In this document: in pieces, positions 9,599 through 19,503 of the stretch
How the letters are laid out: every line of letters starts with the position of its first letter
How positions within the stretch are numbered: the first letter of the stretch is position 1
Assembly: GCA_938020525.1 (NCBI GenBank)
Contig: CALIHW010000150.1
Span: 1 to 62,566, forward strand
Direction of reading: 5' to 3'
DNA: 62,566 nt
From: an uncultured Granulosicoccaceae bacterium
GTDB lineage: Bacteria; Pseudomonadota; Gammaproteobacteria; Granulosicoccales; Granulosicoccaceae
Program-made: the position numbers and the translations under genes
The notes under the pieces: generated by a model
The model's database searches: none
What the model saw: the letters and a program-made list of their open reading frames with translations, nothing else
Told to the model about the DNA's origin: nothing

Positions 9599-11926
9599 TC
9601 ATGCTTTTGCCAGTTTTTGTATATTGACTTTAAACGAGCGCTCTTCTGAATCAGTGAAGTACAGACCGCAGTCGTAACCCTGATCATCCACAAAGTGAAA
9701 TATACGCCGCGGCTGATCAATGGGGTATGGCACCAGCAATGATGCTATGCGGTGCCGTTTAGATGCATTGAATGTCGCCCGTAAGTGATAGTGATCTTCA
9801 CACCCTTCAAGCTCAGATTTATCAACATCCGGAAATCCTTTTATCTGAGCTATCTCAGGACTACCACTCTCAGACCAGATGAACTGACCGTAAAATCCAG
9901 CCTTCTCACCCTGATAACGAAAGGACTTACTACTCAGCTCCATGGGCTTGCTTGTGTGTAGCAACCAATCAACTGTTGCTGCCTCAGCAAGATCAACAGA
10001 ATCAACAATTACAATATATTGTTGATTGACCAGATACATCTCGCGCTGAACGAGCTCGACCTTGTCATTGATACAGGCATATGCCTCTGTCGCATCAGCA
10101 CAGACATAGAGGTGATCATCGTACTCCGCAGCATCAATAATTCTACCGGTGGCACGCGCCGCCAGTTGTTTGTCATTATCAGCATACTGACCCTCGCCAC
10201 CGATAAGCAGTGCATTTTTTGATCGGGTCTGCCGGCGCCAAAGTCGATGCATGCTGCTATTAAACGCTACGTAGTAGCCCGACTGAATGGCGAGGTCTTC
10301 ACCAAATGCCGACAACACAAAAGCATTCTGATCACCGTGACTATGACTAATGGATCCGAACGGACTCGACTTTAGTATTAGTTGAATGTGTTCATCAGGA
10401 TTATGCATATTCGTATGCATTGCTACCCAGCCCACACCCCTAAACCAACGCAGTCCGTCTGTAATGACGGGTGCTACCGCTTCGACCGTATCAAAATCAT
10501 GCTGATACATCATGTCGTCGAAGTTCAGATCCCACCATCCGTAGTTGTAAGATGCCATCTCGGTACCCGGGTCGGCATTAACAATCTGATCAAAGTACCA
10601 TTGATATTCACCCTTGCCAGTTATTGGCGCAAACTGACGTACGTTGTAGGCGACTTTCAAACACGGTAGATCGCCCATCGTAGAGTCATCCCCGAACGTG
10701 GTACGTCGGGTATTGGGCGGCTTGGTATAAAAAGGAAAGTCTGCGGTCTTTTGCAAAAACGGTCGTTGATATAGATCTATATCCATGTAATTGCGCAATA
10801 GATTAGCGGCGTCTATTAGATAGGCGATACCGGTCATCCAGTAGTGTGGCCCTTCTGCCCAGCCACCGTCGCTGTCACCCCAGGGTGAATATAGTGTTGC
10901 CAGAAACTCTATGGAGTAGTCCAGCCACTCGCGTGCTTCCGGTTCTTCATCGAGCATTGCGATACAGGCCGGAATAATTACCGCAGACACTGATCGTACT
11001 GCATGGCTGTCATACGGAAACAAGTGTATTTTTGCATTGTCAATTGCATGCTCTGCAACCTGTCGGGTGCGAGCCAAAAGTGATGTGCGAACCAGCTTGC
11101 GTTCATCTTCTGTTAACTCGTCGTAGAGCCAGTCATATCCCCACGCCAATGCAAGATTTACCCGATAAGCCCACTCATCGGTATAAGTGCGGGAAGTTGT
11201 ACCTTCAGGATCCCATTTGGCACCTGCCAACAGCCATTCTTTAGATCGATCAATTAGCGCCTGATCCTTAAGCACTGTTCCTGCAACCGCCAGATGTCTG
11301 ATTGCATAGAGTAACTCCTGACAATCAATATAAGTCTGCCGCCAGACTGGAGGGGTACGGGTATTGTTCGGATACGGCGCGGGTTCCGCCATCACCTCAC
11401 GATCCATCCAGACCATTACCGAGTCGTTGTAGAATTTTTGCCAGTTCGCGTGGTTCTTATCTTTATCAAGCGCTAACCTGAATGACTCAATATCCGATTG
11501 TTTCAACCACAGCCGCGGATGATCATTAGATACTTTTTTATAACGCTCTTCACGCGAAGGTATCGGCGTCTCTGGCAAACTCGGCTCAACAGTAAACTGC
11601 CGCACTTCACTCCATTGACTGTCTACGTCTTTCGTCGCTGGTGACCACTCGGCGTATGACCAATAGTAGGTACCGGGTGCGAACGCCGTGTTCGGGGTAT
11701 AAAAGTTATAACGAATGTCATCGTAGTAGGTGGCGTTATCGCTATTGACATCTGTGGAAACGCGGACTACGTACCGAGCATCTTCATCAACCACCGGCAA
11801 CCACGAAAATCTCGGTGGGTTTTCTGTCAGCGCAACATCGCTTACCGGATGATACTGCACAGTCATTCGACCAGCCGATGGCTGATCGAGAAATTTTTCT
11901 ACTGGTTTTTTGACGTCCAACGCCAT
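9599..11926 (-). CDS. PL15 exotype oligoalginate lyase
   Basis: Exolytic lyase that releases unsaturated monosaccharide from oligo-alginate. The 775 residues begin with a beta-sandwich-like N-domain (ENPPRFSWLP near 35), then an (alpha/alpha)-barrel with WRQTYIDCQE (about 195), and a heparinase II/III-type C-domain with SHSHGDQNAF. Against the structurally known Agrobacterium Atu3025 enzyme, as I remember it, the catalytic His and Tyr fall at H308 (YDSH) and Y362 (HYW), a constant offset of three residues. No signal peptide is visible, so it acts in the cytosol after import by the neighbouring AlgSM1M2Q-type transporter. No endolyase is present in this window. Confidence 0.92.
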   Translation of the reverse strand: MALDVKKPVEKFLDQPSAGRMTVQYHPVSDVALTENPPRFSWLPVVDEDARYVVRVSTDVNSDNATYYDDIRYNFYTPNTAFAPGTYYWSYAEWSPATKDVDSQWSEVRQFTVEPSLPETPIPSREERYKKVSNDHPRLWLKQSDIESFRLALDKDKNHANWQKFYNDSVMVWMDREVMAEPAPYPNNTRTPPVWRQTYIDCQELLYAIRHLAVAGTVLKDQALIDRSKEWLLAGAKWDPEGTTSRTYTDEWAYRVNLALAWGYDWLYDELTEDERKLVRTSLLARTRQVAEHAIDNAKIHLFPYDSHAVRSVSAVIIPACIAMLDEEPEAREWLDYSIEFLATLYSPWGDSDGGWAEGPHYWMTGIAYLIDAANLLRNYMDIDLYQRPFLQKTADFPFYTKPPNTRRTTFGDDSTMGDLPCLKVAYNVRQFAPITGKGEYQWYFDQIVNADPGTEMASYNYGWWDLNFDDMMYQHDFDTVEAVAPVITDGLRWFRGVGWVAMHTNMHNPDEHIQLILKSSPFGSISHSHGDQNAFVLSAFGEDLAIQSGYYVAFNSSMHRLWRRQTRSKNALLIGGEGQYADNDKQLAARATGRIIDAAEYDDHLYVCADATEAYACINDKVELVQREMYLVNQQYIVIVDSVDLAEAATVDWLLHTSKPMELSSKSFRYQGEKAGFYGQFIWSESGSPEIAQIKGFPDVDKSELEGCEDHYHLRATFNASKRHRIASLLVPYPIDQPRRIFHFVDDQGYDCGLYFTDSEERSFKVNIQKLAKA

Positions 11927-11968
11927 TGTGTTTAGTTCCGAGTAATTCAGTGCAAACCAAGATCAATA

Positions 11969-11991
11969 CGGACCGCGCCGGGCGCGGTCCG
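11969..11991 (-). terminator. Hairpin between binding-protein gene and lyase gene
   Basis: CGGACCGCGC (11969-11978) pairs perfectly with GCGCGGTCCG (11982-11991) around a 3-nt loop. It lies 14 bp after the algQ-type stop and 42 bp before the lyase start on the minus strand. No T-run follows, so it is more likely an mRNA-stabilising or partial-termination hairpin that raises binding-protein transcript over downstream enzymes. Confidence 0.6.
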
Positions 11992-12005
11992 CAATTGATC
12001 AGGCG

Positions 12006-13571
12006 CTACCCGCCATACTGGCGTTTGTAAGCCGAGTTCATTACCTCAAGAACTTCACCCAGCCCTTGTTTTTCCAGCTGAGCGGTGTAGTCATCCCAAT
12101 CAGCTTCGACATCACCGTTACCCAGTATCCAGGCTTGCTGACGCTCAAGCATATAATCCCGGATAGAACCCCAGTACCGGTCATAAACTTTTTGTTCTTC
12201 AGCGTTGAAAGCTACACCGAGGAACTGATCAATCAGGTAGTCACCTTCGTCATATAGTGCGATGCCTTCCAGCGCAAACTCGTTTGACCACTGTATTTCA
12301 TAGCCATAGTCCTGAAAGTATCCTCGACCCTGAAGCTGAGATCCAACCTGGTACAGAGAACGGTTAACAGGACCCGCATCAAGAAACTCTTGCTTGAAGA
12401 TTGCCTTACCGTCTTTCATGTCATAGTGCATACCTTCCACACCAAAATTTGCCAGACGACGGCCTTCTTCAGTAAACCAGAAGTCAAAGTATTTAATGGT
12501 TTCAACCGGGTGCTCATTGGTGTGACCAATGGCCCAGCCGTCCGGTTTAATCGGGATACGGCGATGCTCTTCAATGCGCTTACCACTCGGTGATGCAGGT
12601 GGTGCCATGGCTTTGAATTCAAAGCCTTCGATATCCGCAGACAGTTTGTTGTATCCGGAGGTGGAAGCAAACCAGTCGTGTGTTGAGCCACCCAGATTTT
12701 CACTTAGCAGGAAGTCACGAGCCGAACTGCCGCGAGTAAATATTTCCGCATCGATCAAACCATCTTTGTACCAGCGTGCGAGATTCTTGATGCCCTCACG
12801 GTAGCCTTCACCAGCATAGGGATGTTGAATTTTGCCGTCTTCCACCATGAAGTCGTGATAAGTGTCAGATCCTGAGGACCGACCGTCCCATAGTGTCACC
12901 AGACGTATAAGCTCTGGCCACTGACGCACAAAATATGGCACTTCATCAGCTTCACCATTGCCATTCGGATCTTGCGTTTTGAAAGCCCGCAGCACTTTTT
13001 CGTAATCTTCTACAGTTTCCGGCATATCAAGACCAAGCTTGTTCAACCAGTCGGTACGAATCCAGTAGGCTCTACCGTACTTGCCGTCCGGCAGATAAGG
13101 GATGTAGTACATCTTGCCATCTGCTGCGGAAATCGCCGCAGCAATTTCAGGCTTCTCGTCGAAGAATTTCTTTAAGTTTGGCGCATGCTCATCTATCAGA
13201 TCATTTAACGGCAGGAATGCACCTTCAGGTCCAAACTGATTGACGAAATCTTTGATACGGCTTGACCCGACGATGTCAGGGATATCACCAGAAGCAAGCA
13301 TCAGGTTCAACGCTTCGGTCTTACCAGTGTTTTCACTATCGGTTTTCATGTTTGCACCAACCGTTACATCTTTAAGATGTATGTTGGTCCATTCACGCGC
13401 TGTTTGCTCTACTGGCCAGCTCTCTTCATAAACCGGATAGGCACGGTGGTTCATCTGAATGGTCAGTTCCAGCGGATCACCTTCAACAATCTTTAGATGA
13501 CCGTCTGCAACGACCGGTGTAGTTGCTACCATTGCTGCTGCGATGGCGGTTGTCAGTAAAAGTTTTCGCAT
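12006..13571 (-). CDS. algQ: AlgQ-type alginate-oligosaccharide binding protein
   Basis: Periplasmic ABC substrate-binding protein of 521 residues. A Sec signal peptide (MRKLLLTTAIAAAMVATTPVVA) is cut after residue 22; there is no lipobox. It matches the AlgQ1/AlgQ2 proteins of Sphingomonas A1 in length and in landmarks: NLMLASGDIPD (about 89-99), the calcium loop DPNGNGEADE (201-210), RSSGSD and GGSTHDWFAST. Known homologues bind alginate oligosaccharides and deliver them to AlgM1M2S, whose genes lie directly upstream on the same strand. The hairpin after its stop suggests stronger expression than the enzymes downstream. Confidence 0.9.
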   Translation of the reverse strand: MRKLLLTTAIAAAMVATTPVVADGHLKIVEGDPLELTIQMNHRAYPVYEESWPVEQTAREWTNIHLKDVTVGANMKTDSENTGKTEALNLMLASGDIPDIVGSSRIKDFVNQFGPEGAFLPLNDLIDEHAPNLKKFFDEKPEIAAAISAADGKMYYIPYLPDGKYGRAYWIRTDWLNKLGLDMPETVEDYEKVLRAFKTQDPNGNGEADEVPYFVRQWPELIRLVTLWDGRSSGSDTYHDFMVEDGKIQHPYAGEGYREGIKNLARWYKDGLIDAEIFTRGSSARDFLLSENLGGSTHDWFASTSGYNKLSADIEGFEFKAMAPPASPSGKRIEEHRRIPIKPDGWAIGHTNEHPVETIKYFDFWFTEEGRRLANFGVEGMHYDMKDGKAIFKQEFLDAGPVNRSLYQVGSQLQGRGYFQDYGYEIQWSNEFALEGIALYDEGDYLIDQFLGVAFNAEEQKVYDRYWGSIRDYMLERQQAWILGNGDVEADWDDYTAQLEKQGLGEVLEVMNSAYKRQYGG

Positions 13572-13599
13572 AAGCTCCTCTCTTGTTTACTGTTGGTTG

Positions 13600-14481
13600 T
13601 TACTCTTTAACACCTCCGAGAAGAATGCCCTTCTCGAAGTACTTTTGAATCCACGGATACACCAGTAAGACCGGGATGATTGAACAGACAATGATGGCGG
13701 CTGTTACCGTTTCCGCACTGTAGGCGGCATCTAGTTGCGTAATCGCAAATTCGTCATCATCACTGAGTTTTGCAATGGTGTGACGCAAAAAAACCTGTAA
13801 GGGTATTTTTTCCTGACTTTGCAGCAACACCATGGCCCAAAAAAAACCGTTCCATCGCGCCACAATACAAAACAGCGTAATCGTTGCAATTGCGGGTTTA
13901 GATAACGGGATAAACACTTTCCATAACACCTGAAAATCATTAGCGCCATCCATGCGTGCTGCCTCTTCAAAACTTTGTGGAATCGCCTCAAAGAAGTTGC
14001 GCAGCAGAATAATATTAAAGGCATTGATGGCGAACGCTAAGATAATTCCGAACATGCTGTCGAGCAGATTCAAATCACGCATATTCAGATAAAACGGGAT
14101 AAGCCCGGCGTTGAACCACATCGTGAATGCAATAAAGAGATTAAAAAATCGCCGACCCATCAATTGCGGCCGCGACAACGCATAGGCCGCCGGTATAATG
14201 AACAACATGCTCACCGCCGTACCGCCAATGGTGTAGATAAAGGTATTTCTGTAAGAGATCCAGAATTCAGGGTCGACAAGAATATACTTGTACGCTTCAA
14301 CGGTCATATCGATCGGGGTCAGCACCACCTTCCCCGCCTGCGCCGCAAAACCGGAACTAAAAGACACAGCCGCGATATAGATAAACGGATACAGTGTTGC
14401 AACCGTGAACATGCCAATCAACACCGACACTACAATTGCGAAAAATTTATCCCCGCGGGAATACAGGTTCCAGTTCGTCAT
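13600..14481 (-). CDS. algM2: ABC oligosaccharide permease, AlgM2 type
   Basis: Inner-membrane permease of 293 residues with about six transmembrane helices and the cytosolic EAA loop EEAARMDGANDFQVLW, which docks to the ATPase. Its length equals that of AlgM2 of the alginate importer. It belongs to the MalG/YtcP group of binding-protein-dependent permeases. It lies 10 bp after algM1 and 28 bp before algQ, clearly in one operon, and would form the heterodimeric channel with the AlgM1-type protein. Confidence 0.9.
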   Translation of the reverse strand: MTNWNLYSRGDKFFAIVVSVLIGMFTVATLYPFIYIAAVSFSSGFAAQAGKVVLTPIDMTVEAYKYILVDPEFWISYRNTFIYTIGGTAVSMLFIIPAAYALSRPQLMGRRFFNLFIAFTMWFNAGLIPFYLNMRDLNLLDSMFGIILAFAINAFNIILLRNFFEAIPQSFEEAARMDGANDFQVLWKVFIPLSKPAIATITLFCIVARWNGFFWAMVLLQSQEKIPLQVFLRHTIAKLSDDDEFAITQLDAAYSAETVTAAIIVCSIIPVLLVYPWIQKYFEKGILLGGVKE

Positions 14482-14491
14482 TCAGGCATTC

Positions 14492-15463
14492 CTACCATAA
14501 CGATGTCCGCGAGTAGCGTCGCGATAAGGTGTTGGCGAACATCACCAGCACGAACGCGACAACCGCATTAAACAATCCAGCAGCTGCCGCAAAATCGTAT
14601 TGCCCGCTCTGTAAGCCCTGACGAAATACAAAGGTATTGACGACATCGGCTGTTTCGTAAGTCGCAGGCTGATACAAAAGAATAATCAACTCGAACGACA
14701 CTTCCATGATGTTGCCGATACGGATGATTAACATGATGATGATGGTTGGCAGAATGGACGGCAGTGTTATCTTCCACATCATCTGCCAGCGACTGGCACC
14801 ATCAACCACTGCACTTTCATACAATGATGGATTAACACCTGCGATTGCCGCCAGGAACACAATGGAACCGAAGCCTGCCTCCTGCCAGATGCCGGTACCG
14901 ACAAAGATCGGGCGAAACCATTCCGGCTTGGTCAAAAAGTACACTGAATCAAAACCGAACCAGCCCAGCACGGTATTAACAATACCCACAGACGGTGAAA
15001 ACGCTGTGATAACAATACCGGCGATAATCACCGAAGAAATAAAGTGCGGCAGGTAGACAATCGTTTGCGCCGCACGTTTGTAACCTGCATGCAGCACTTC
15101 GTTAAACATTAATGCCAAAATAATCGGTGCGGGAAACCCAAACAATAGATTTAACGCACTGATCTTGATGGTGTTTGAGACGGCACGAAGAAACTGATCA
15201 TTGGAAAACAGGGCTTGAAAATGCTCCCACCCTATCCAGGGACTTTTGGCAACGCCTTTAAAAATTGAATAGTCTTTAAACGCAATCTGCAGTCCGTACA
15301 TCGGTTTGTACAAAAAGACAATAAACCAGATGATGGTCGGCAGCAGCATCAAGTACAAACGCCACTCATTGCGTATATGATCACTCAACCAGGTCGTCCG
15401 ATCTTTCAGTGATCGTTTTGGGCGCCGGGCAGGCAGTGGTTGTTTGTCTGTCGCTGTGCTCAA
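14492..15463 (-). CDS. algM1: ABC oligosaccharide permease, AlgM1 type
   Basis: Inner-membrane permease of 323 residues from the LplB/MalF group, with a cytosolic N-terminus rich in Arg and Lys, about six transmembrane helices and an EAA-like loop [15 protein letters not shown]. Its length is almost that of AlgM1. Its start overlaps the end of the ATPase gene by 4 bp, indicating coupled translation. It pairs with the AlgM2-type subunit. Confidence 0.9.
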   Translation of the reverse strand: MSTATDKQPLPARRPKRSLKDRTTWLSDHIRNEWRLYLMLLPTIIWFIVFLYKPMYGLQIAFKDYSIFKGVAKSPWIGWEHFQALFSNDQFLRAVSNTIKISALNLLFGFPAPIILALMFNEVLHAGYKRAAQTIVYLPHFISSVIIAGIVITAFSPSVGIVNTVLGWFGFDSVYFLTKPEWFRPIFVGTGIWQEAGFGSIVFLAAIAGVNPSLYESAVVDGASRWQMMWKITLPSILPTIIIMLIIRIGNIMEVSFELIILLYQPATYETADVVNTFVFRQGLQSGQYDFAAAAGLFNAVVAFVLVMFANTLSRRYSRTSLW

Positions 15464-16566
15464 GAAGCGATCCGCCCAGTCGGATGACTGTTAATCACAG
15501 CGCCGGTATCTTTGTCGAATACTTTTATCAGGTCAGTGGGAGCGTAAAGTTCAGAGACACTGTTCAGATGCTCAATATCACCGTGCGTCTCGGCCTTTAT
15601 AATCAACGGCTGATTGTCGATAGACGCGTGTAACAGCGCCTCTGACCCTAGCGGTTCTACTAAATCAAGTGCGATAGGAATAGATGGCAAACCATCCACA
15701 GGATGTATTGAAATATGTTCTGGGCGAATTCCTACAATCACTGCCTGACCGTGCTGTACGTTATTAACCTCAGGCAGAGCAATCGAGGCATTACCGACAC
15801 TGGCAAACAATCCATCAGCATTGGCTGATACTGTCCCCTCAAACTGATTCATTGGAGGTGAGCCGATAAAACCTGCGACAAACTGGTTGGCTGGATTCGT
15901 AAACAGTTCCATCGGTGTGCCGACCTGTTCGATATTACCGTCATTCATCACCACAATACGATCAGCAAGCGTCATGGCTTCTACTTGATCATGGGTGACA
16001 TACACAGATGTCACACCAAGCCGTTTATGCAACCGTTTGATCTCTGCACGCATTTGCGTACGCAACTGTGCATCAAGGTTTGATAAAGGTTCGTCAAAAA
16101 GAAAAACTTTCGGGTGTCGGACAATCGCACGGCCCATCGCCACACGTTGCCGTTGTCCACCAGATAACTCCGCCGGGCGCCTGTCAAGATAAGGTGTTAA
16201 GCCAAGAATCTCACTGACTTCACGCACTGTTTTATCGATATGCTCTTTCGGCTCTTTTCTAATACGCAATCCGAAGGCAATGTTCTCGAACACTTTTAAA
16301 TGCGGATACAAGGCATAGTTTTGAAACACCATCGCCACATCGCGATCTTTAGGTGCAACCCGGTTCATGACCTTTTCATCAACCGCAACGGTGCCCGCAG
16401 AGATTTCTTCAAGGCCCGCAATCATCCGAAGCGTAGTTGATTTACCACAACCGGATGGCCCAACTAAAACCACAAACTCCTGAGATTCAATTTCAAGATT
16501 AATCCCGTGCACAACGCGCAGCGGACCATAATACTTTTCAACATCACTGAGCGTTACACTGGACAT
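15460..16566 (-). CDS. algS: ABC importer ATPase, AlgS/UgpC type
   Basis: Energy-coupling ATPase of 368 residues. Walker A is GPSGCGKST (36-44), followed by the Q-loop QNYALYPH, signature [13 protein letters not shown], Walker [13 protein letters not shown] and H-loop [12 protein letters not shown]-terminal TOBE/MalK-type regulatory domain spans about 240-368. It is the first transporter gene after the GntR regulator (26-bp gap) and overlaps the AlgM1 gene. MsmK/UgpC relatives sometimes serve several permeases, so sharing with other importers is possible. Confidence 0.92.
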   Translation of the reverse strand: MSSVTLSDVEKYYGPLRVVHGINLEIESQEFVVLVGPSGCGKSTTLRMIAGLEEISAGTVAVDEKVMNRVAPKDRDVAMVFQNYALYPHLKVFENIAFGLRIRKEPKEHIDKTVREVSEILGLTPYLDRRPAELSGGQRQRVAMGRAIVRHPKVFLFDEPLSNLDAQLRTQMRAEIKRLHKRLGVTSVYVTHDQVEAMTLADRIVVMNDGNIEQVGTPMELFTNPANQFVAGFIGSPPMNQFEGTVSANADGLFASVGNASIALPEVNNVQHGQAVIVGIRPEHISIHPVDGLPSIPIALDLVEPLGSEALLHASIDNQPLIIKAETHGDIEHLNSVSELYAPTDLIKVFDKDTGAVINSHPTGRIAS

Positions 16567-16592
16567 ATCTTGTGAATTTATCCTTAGCAGGT

Positions 16593-17402
16593 TCAGGAAG
16601 CAGAAGCTCTGCGGGGAGAGCGTTTACGAAAATGACTGTGATCTTGCTGCTTTTCAATAAAATCGAGCAGATCAGGATTCGACATCAGTTGATCAATCTC
16701 CCTTTCAAGAGAACCTATGTGTTCAATCAGTGCTCTTTCTGAAGCATCTGAATCACCACTACTAAGTGCTTCAACTATTTTGATATGCTGCTTTAACACT
16801 GCAGGACCACGACGTATTTTATTGATGCGCTTTAGATGCCGCACCCGGTTCACATCTGACTGTGTGCGATTAAGCACCTGCCATACACCGCGCACACCTG
16901 CAATTTCAAAAAATGCATAGTGCAGCGCCTGGTCCAGTGCAAAAAAGTCTTCGTAGTTCTCTTTATCCAGTGCTGCAGACTGTTGTTCAATTATTGAATT
17001 CAGCTTGTCTTGTGCATTGGCATCACAACGTGCCGCCGCCCGTCTTACCGCACCAGTCTCGAGCTGAACTCTGGTAAAACAACCTTCTATATAAGCACTG
17101 ATACTGATCGGCGTTACATAAGTGCCGCTTTTCGGGACAATCTCTACCAGACCGCTATTCTCAAGTCGAATCAACGCTTCCCTGACCGGTGTCTTACTCG
17201 CATCCAGACTATCTGCAACTTCTTTTTCAGACACCAGTTGGCCGGGCTGAAGTTTGAGAGAGACAATCAGATCAAGCAGAACCCGGTGAATCTGGCTAAC
17301 CAGGGACTCATCGGAGGTCAACGTCACACCTGATAGCAAATGCGTCAGCTCGACCGGAGACTCGAGAGAAAGCGCAGTAGATTTGTCACGCGTTGCTGGC
17401 AT
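16593..17402 (-). CDS. GntR-family regulator, FadR/FCD subgroup
   Basis: Transcription factor with an N-terminal winged helix ([21 protein letters not shown], quoted only to mark the HTH; about residues 57-77) and a C-terminal all-helical FCD ligand domain with the usual Asp/His metal-site spacing. Members of this group sense sugar acids or organic acids. It heads the alginate-type operon on the same strand, so it probably controls it and itself. The start is uncertain: an upstream in-frame TTG (17450) exists, but the sequence between holds an inverted repeat (17413-17435) that looks like an operator, so ATG 17402 is preferred (269 residues). Confidence 0.85.
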   Translation of the reverse strand: MPATRDKSTALSLESPVELTHLLSGVTLTSDESLVSQIHRVLLDLIVSLKLQPGQLVSEKEVADSLDASKTPVREALIRLENSGLVEIVPKSGTYVTPISISAYIEGCFTRVQLETGAVRRAAARCDANAQDKLNSIIEQQSAALDKENYEDFFALDQALHYAFFEIAGVRGVWQVLNRTQSDVNRVRHLKRINKIRRGPAVLKQHIKIVEALSSGDSDASERALIEHIGSLEREIDQLMSNPDLLDFIEKQQDHSHFRKRSPRRASAS

Positions 17403-17412
17403 GGGCTGCAAT

Positions 17413-17435
17413 ATATCAGAACTTAATTCTGATAT
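17413..17435. promoter_or_regulatory. Inverted repeat, likely operator of the uronate operon
   Basis: ATATCAGAA (17413-17421) and TTCTGATAT (17427-17435) are perfect 9-bp inverted arms separated by 5 bp. The site lies 11 bp upstream of the preferred GntR start codon. FCD regulators commonly bind such dyads near their own promoter. It would be coding if translation began at TTG 17450, which is the main doubt. Confidence 0.5.
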
Positions 17436-17656
17436 GTCAGATAATTCCAAATCAATTAAAGCGACCGAGATTTTCTTTTTCTATATGAATTTCAGTAAGT
17501 TGAAACAGGTTCAGCAAACAATTACGCATGCTTAAATAACCCGAGCCAGGTACTTCCCCTAGCTGCATTCAGAGATTTGTTACCTTGCGTAACATCTGCA
17601 GTGAAGGAAAAACACGACACCGGGTGTAACACTGAAACGAAATTGCAACGTCGCGG

Positions 17657-18337
17657 CTACTCAAAATACTCAGCGTGCTTGGACTGTATTTCTGCAACGA
17701 CGGAATCAAGGCGCCCCAGATGGGTACGAATAATATCGGTCGCTTTTGCCTCGTCGCGTTCGTTCAGCGCTGCAATTAACTGGTGATGCTCTTCAATCAC
17801 CGAATCAACCTCTTTATCACGGTTGAAACTCAGCACGCACAGTCGATCTGTTTTTTGCCGGCAGGACATTATTGTATCTATCGCGTGGTGACATCCTCCA
17901 AGCTCACAGATAAGCAGATGAAACTGAAAATCCAATGTATGAAACCGATCCAAAGTTTCAGCGTCGATAGCTGCTTTTTGTTCTTCCAGGTTTCGCATTG
18001 CACTATCCGAACATTTCTGATCCCACACGTTACATGCTTGCTTCATCACCTCAAGCTCAAGCGCTAATCGAATAAAACGCGCCTCAGCAATTTTTTCAAT
18101 AGAAAAACCTCTGACAACAGTTGCTCTCTGTGGCCGTATCTTTAAGAGTCCCAGATGCCCGAGTCGATTAAACGCATCCCGAACAGGCTGCCTTGATATA
18201 CCAAAACGCGCTGCCACTTCGGCTTCTGACATTTTCGCGCCCGGCAGCAAGGCCAGTGAGAGTATGTCGTCACGCAAGTCTTCAAACACTTGATCTGTTG
18301 TTGTGCGGCGCTCTCGATCAATTTTCAGATTTTCCAT
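17657..18337 (-). CDS. GntR-family regulator, FadR/FCD subgroup
   Basis: Winged-helix regulator of 226 residues: N-terminal HTH with ARFGISRQPVRDAFNRL (about residues 42-58) and a C-terminal FCD helical domain with conserved His residues. The start is set at ATG 18337, which has AGTAGG just upstream; an open frame extends to 18442, but a start there would place an odd 35-residue leader before the HTH and run into the divergent promoter. It is divergent from the TRAP genes at 18506 and most likely regulates them in response to a sugar acid. Confidence 0.85.
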   Translation of the reverse strand: MENLKIDRERRTTTDQVFEDLRDDILSLALLPGAKMSEAEVAARFGISRQPVRDAFNRLGHLGLLKIRPQRATVVRGFSIEKIAEARFIRLALELEVMKQACNVWDQKCSDSAMRNLEEQKAAIDAETLDRFHTLDFQFHLLICELGGCHHAIDTIMSCRQKTDRLCVLSFNRDKEVDSVIEEHHQLIAALNERDEAKATDIIRTHLGRLDSVVAEIQSKHAEYFE

Positions 18338-18435
18338 AGGACCTACTGTACTCAACCATAAGAAGTGCTGCTTTGATGGAATGACTTCATTGCATCGAAA
18401 CTGAGACATCAGAACGCTAATCCCTAACTCAGGCA

Positions 18436-18470
18436 TTGACATCGCTGCGTCAAGCGCTGTTATACTAACA
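18436..18470 (+). promoter_or_regulatory. Promoter with overlapping operator for TRAP operon
   Basis: TTGACA at 18436-18441 and TATACT at 18461-18466 form a sigma-70 type promoter with a 19-bp spacer (a -10 of TTATAC would give 18 bp). TGTTATACTAACA (18458-18470) is a dyad with arms TGTTA and TAACA around TAC, lying over the -10 box, which is where a repressor such as the divergent FCD regulator would bind. The first gene starts 36 bp downstream. Confidence 0.45.
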
Positions 18471-18505
18471 TACCAGTTTAACCAACCGATCCTTTGGAGG
18501 ATAAA

Positions 18506-19486
18506 ATGTTTAAGAAATTATCGCTCGCAACTGCCGGCGTACTCGCGTCACTCACACTCCTAAGCCCTCTGCAAGCAGCAGAAAACTGGAGAGCATGGAA
18601 CATCCACAATGACGGCCACCCGAACACGGCTGCAATGGACAAGTTCTCTGAGCTTGTCGATACTGCGACTGGTGGTGAAGTAAAGGTAGAGGTATTCCAC
18701 GGTGGTGTGCTTGGCTCACAGCCCGATGCACTTGAGCAGGTTCGCCTTGGTGCGATTGAAATCGGCAATTTCAACTTAGGCCCGATAGGCCCTATGGTTA
18801 AGGAAGCCAACCTGGTTTCACTGCCTTTCATTTTCAAAAGAGTACCTCAAATGTTCCGTGTACTTGAAGGCGAAGCTGGCGAAACTATTGCAAATGCTAT
18901 GGCAGAAGCCGGTGTGAAGCCTCTAGCATGGGTTGATGCAGGTGCACGTTCTTTCTACAGCCAAAAACCTATCAACACACCAGCAGACGTTGAAGGTCTA
19001 AAAATCCGGGTGATGAACAATAACCTGTATACCTCTATGATTTCTGCGATGGGTGGCAACCCTTCTCCAATGGCTTTTGCAGAAGTACAACAAGCGCTAA
19101 AGACAGGTGTTGTTGATGGTGCAGAGAATAACTTCCCGTCGTTCAAAAACGTTGGCCACTACGAAGTAACCTCTCACTACTCACTGAGCGAGCACCTGAT
19201 CATTCCTGAGTGCATTTGCGTTAACACTACAAAGTTTGATGCATTGTCTGAAGAGCTGCAGGCTGCAGTTCGTGGCGCTGCCGAAGAAGCTGCTTTATTC
19301 CAGCGTGAGCTCTGGGCAGTTCAGTCTGAGCAGGCTCGCAAAGATGTTGAAGCCGCTGGCATCAAGGTGAATGAGATTGCTGACAAAGGTCCATTCCAGG
19401 ACGCTATGGTTAAAGTCTATGATGACTATCTGGCTGCTAACCCTGACATGAGTGATCTTGTTAAAATGGCACAAGAAACAGAGTAG
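18506..19486 (+). CDS. TRAP transporter binding protein DctP, sugar-acid type
   Basis: Periplasmic TRAP solute receptor of 326 residues. The start is ATG 18506 with GGAGG eight bases upstream; an in-frame TTG at 18494 is not needed. The signal peptide ends near LQA (residue 24). Family landmarks are GARSFYSQKPI followed by GLKIRVM, which carries the Arg that grips the ligand carboxylate, and the TGVVDGAENN segment. Nearby KDG kinase and the alginate operon suggest a uronate or related sugar acid as ligand, but the substrate is inferred from context only. Confidence 0.9.
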   Translation: MFKKLSLATAGVLASLTLLSPLQAAENWRAWNIHNDGHPNTAAMDKFSELVDTATGGEVKVEVFHGGVLGSQPDALEQVRLGAIEIGNFNLGPIGPMVKEANLVSLPFIFKRVPQMFRVLEGEAGETIANAMAEAGVKPLAWVDAGARSFYSQKPINTPADVEGLKIRVMNNNLYTSMISAMGGNPSPMAFAEVQQALKTGVVDGAENNFPSFKNVGHYEVTSHYSLSEHLIIPECICVNTTKFDALSEELQAAVRGAAEEAALFQRELWAVQSEQARKDVEAAGIKVNEIADKGPFQDAMVKVYDDYLAANPDMSDLVKMAQETE

Positions 19487-19503
19487 TTTCTCACTGTGTT
19501 AAG

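Noticed and set aside
14164-14571. 135-codon frame antisense to the AlgM permease genes
   Set aside because: It covers conserved membrane-protein coding on the other strand and has a highly basic, Arg/His-rich product typical of antisense frames.
18338-18442. N-terminal extension of the FCD regulator to 18442
   Set aside because: It would put 35 unrelated residues before the HTH and overlap the -35 box of the divergent TRAP promoter; ATG 18337 has a better ribosome site.
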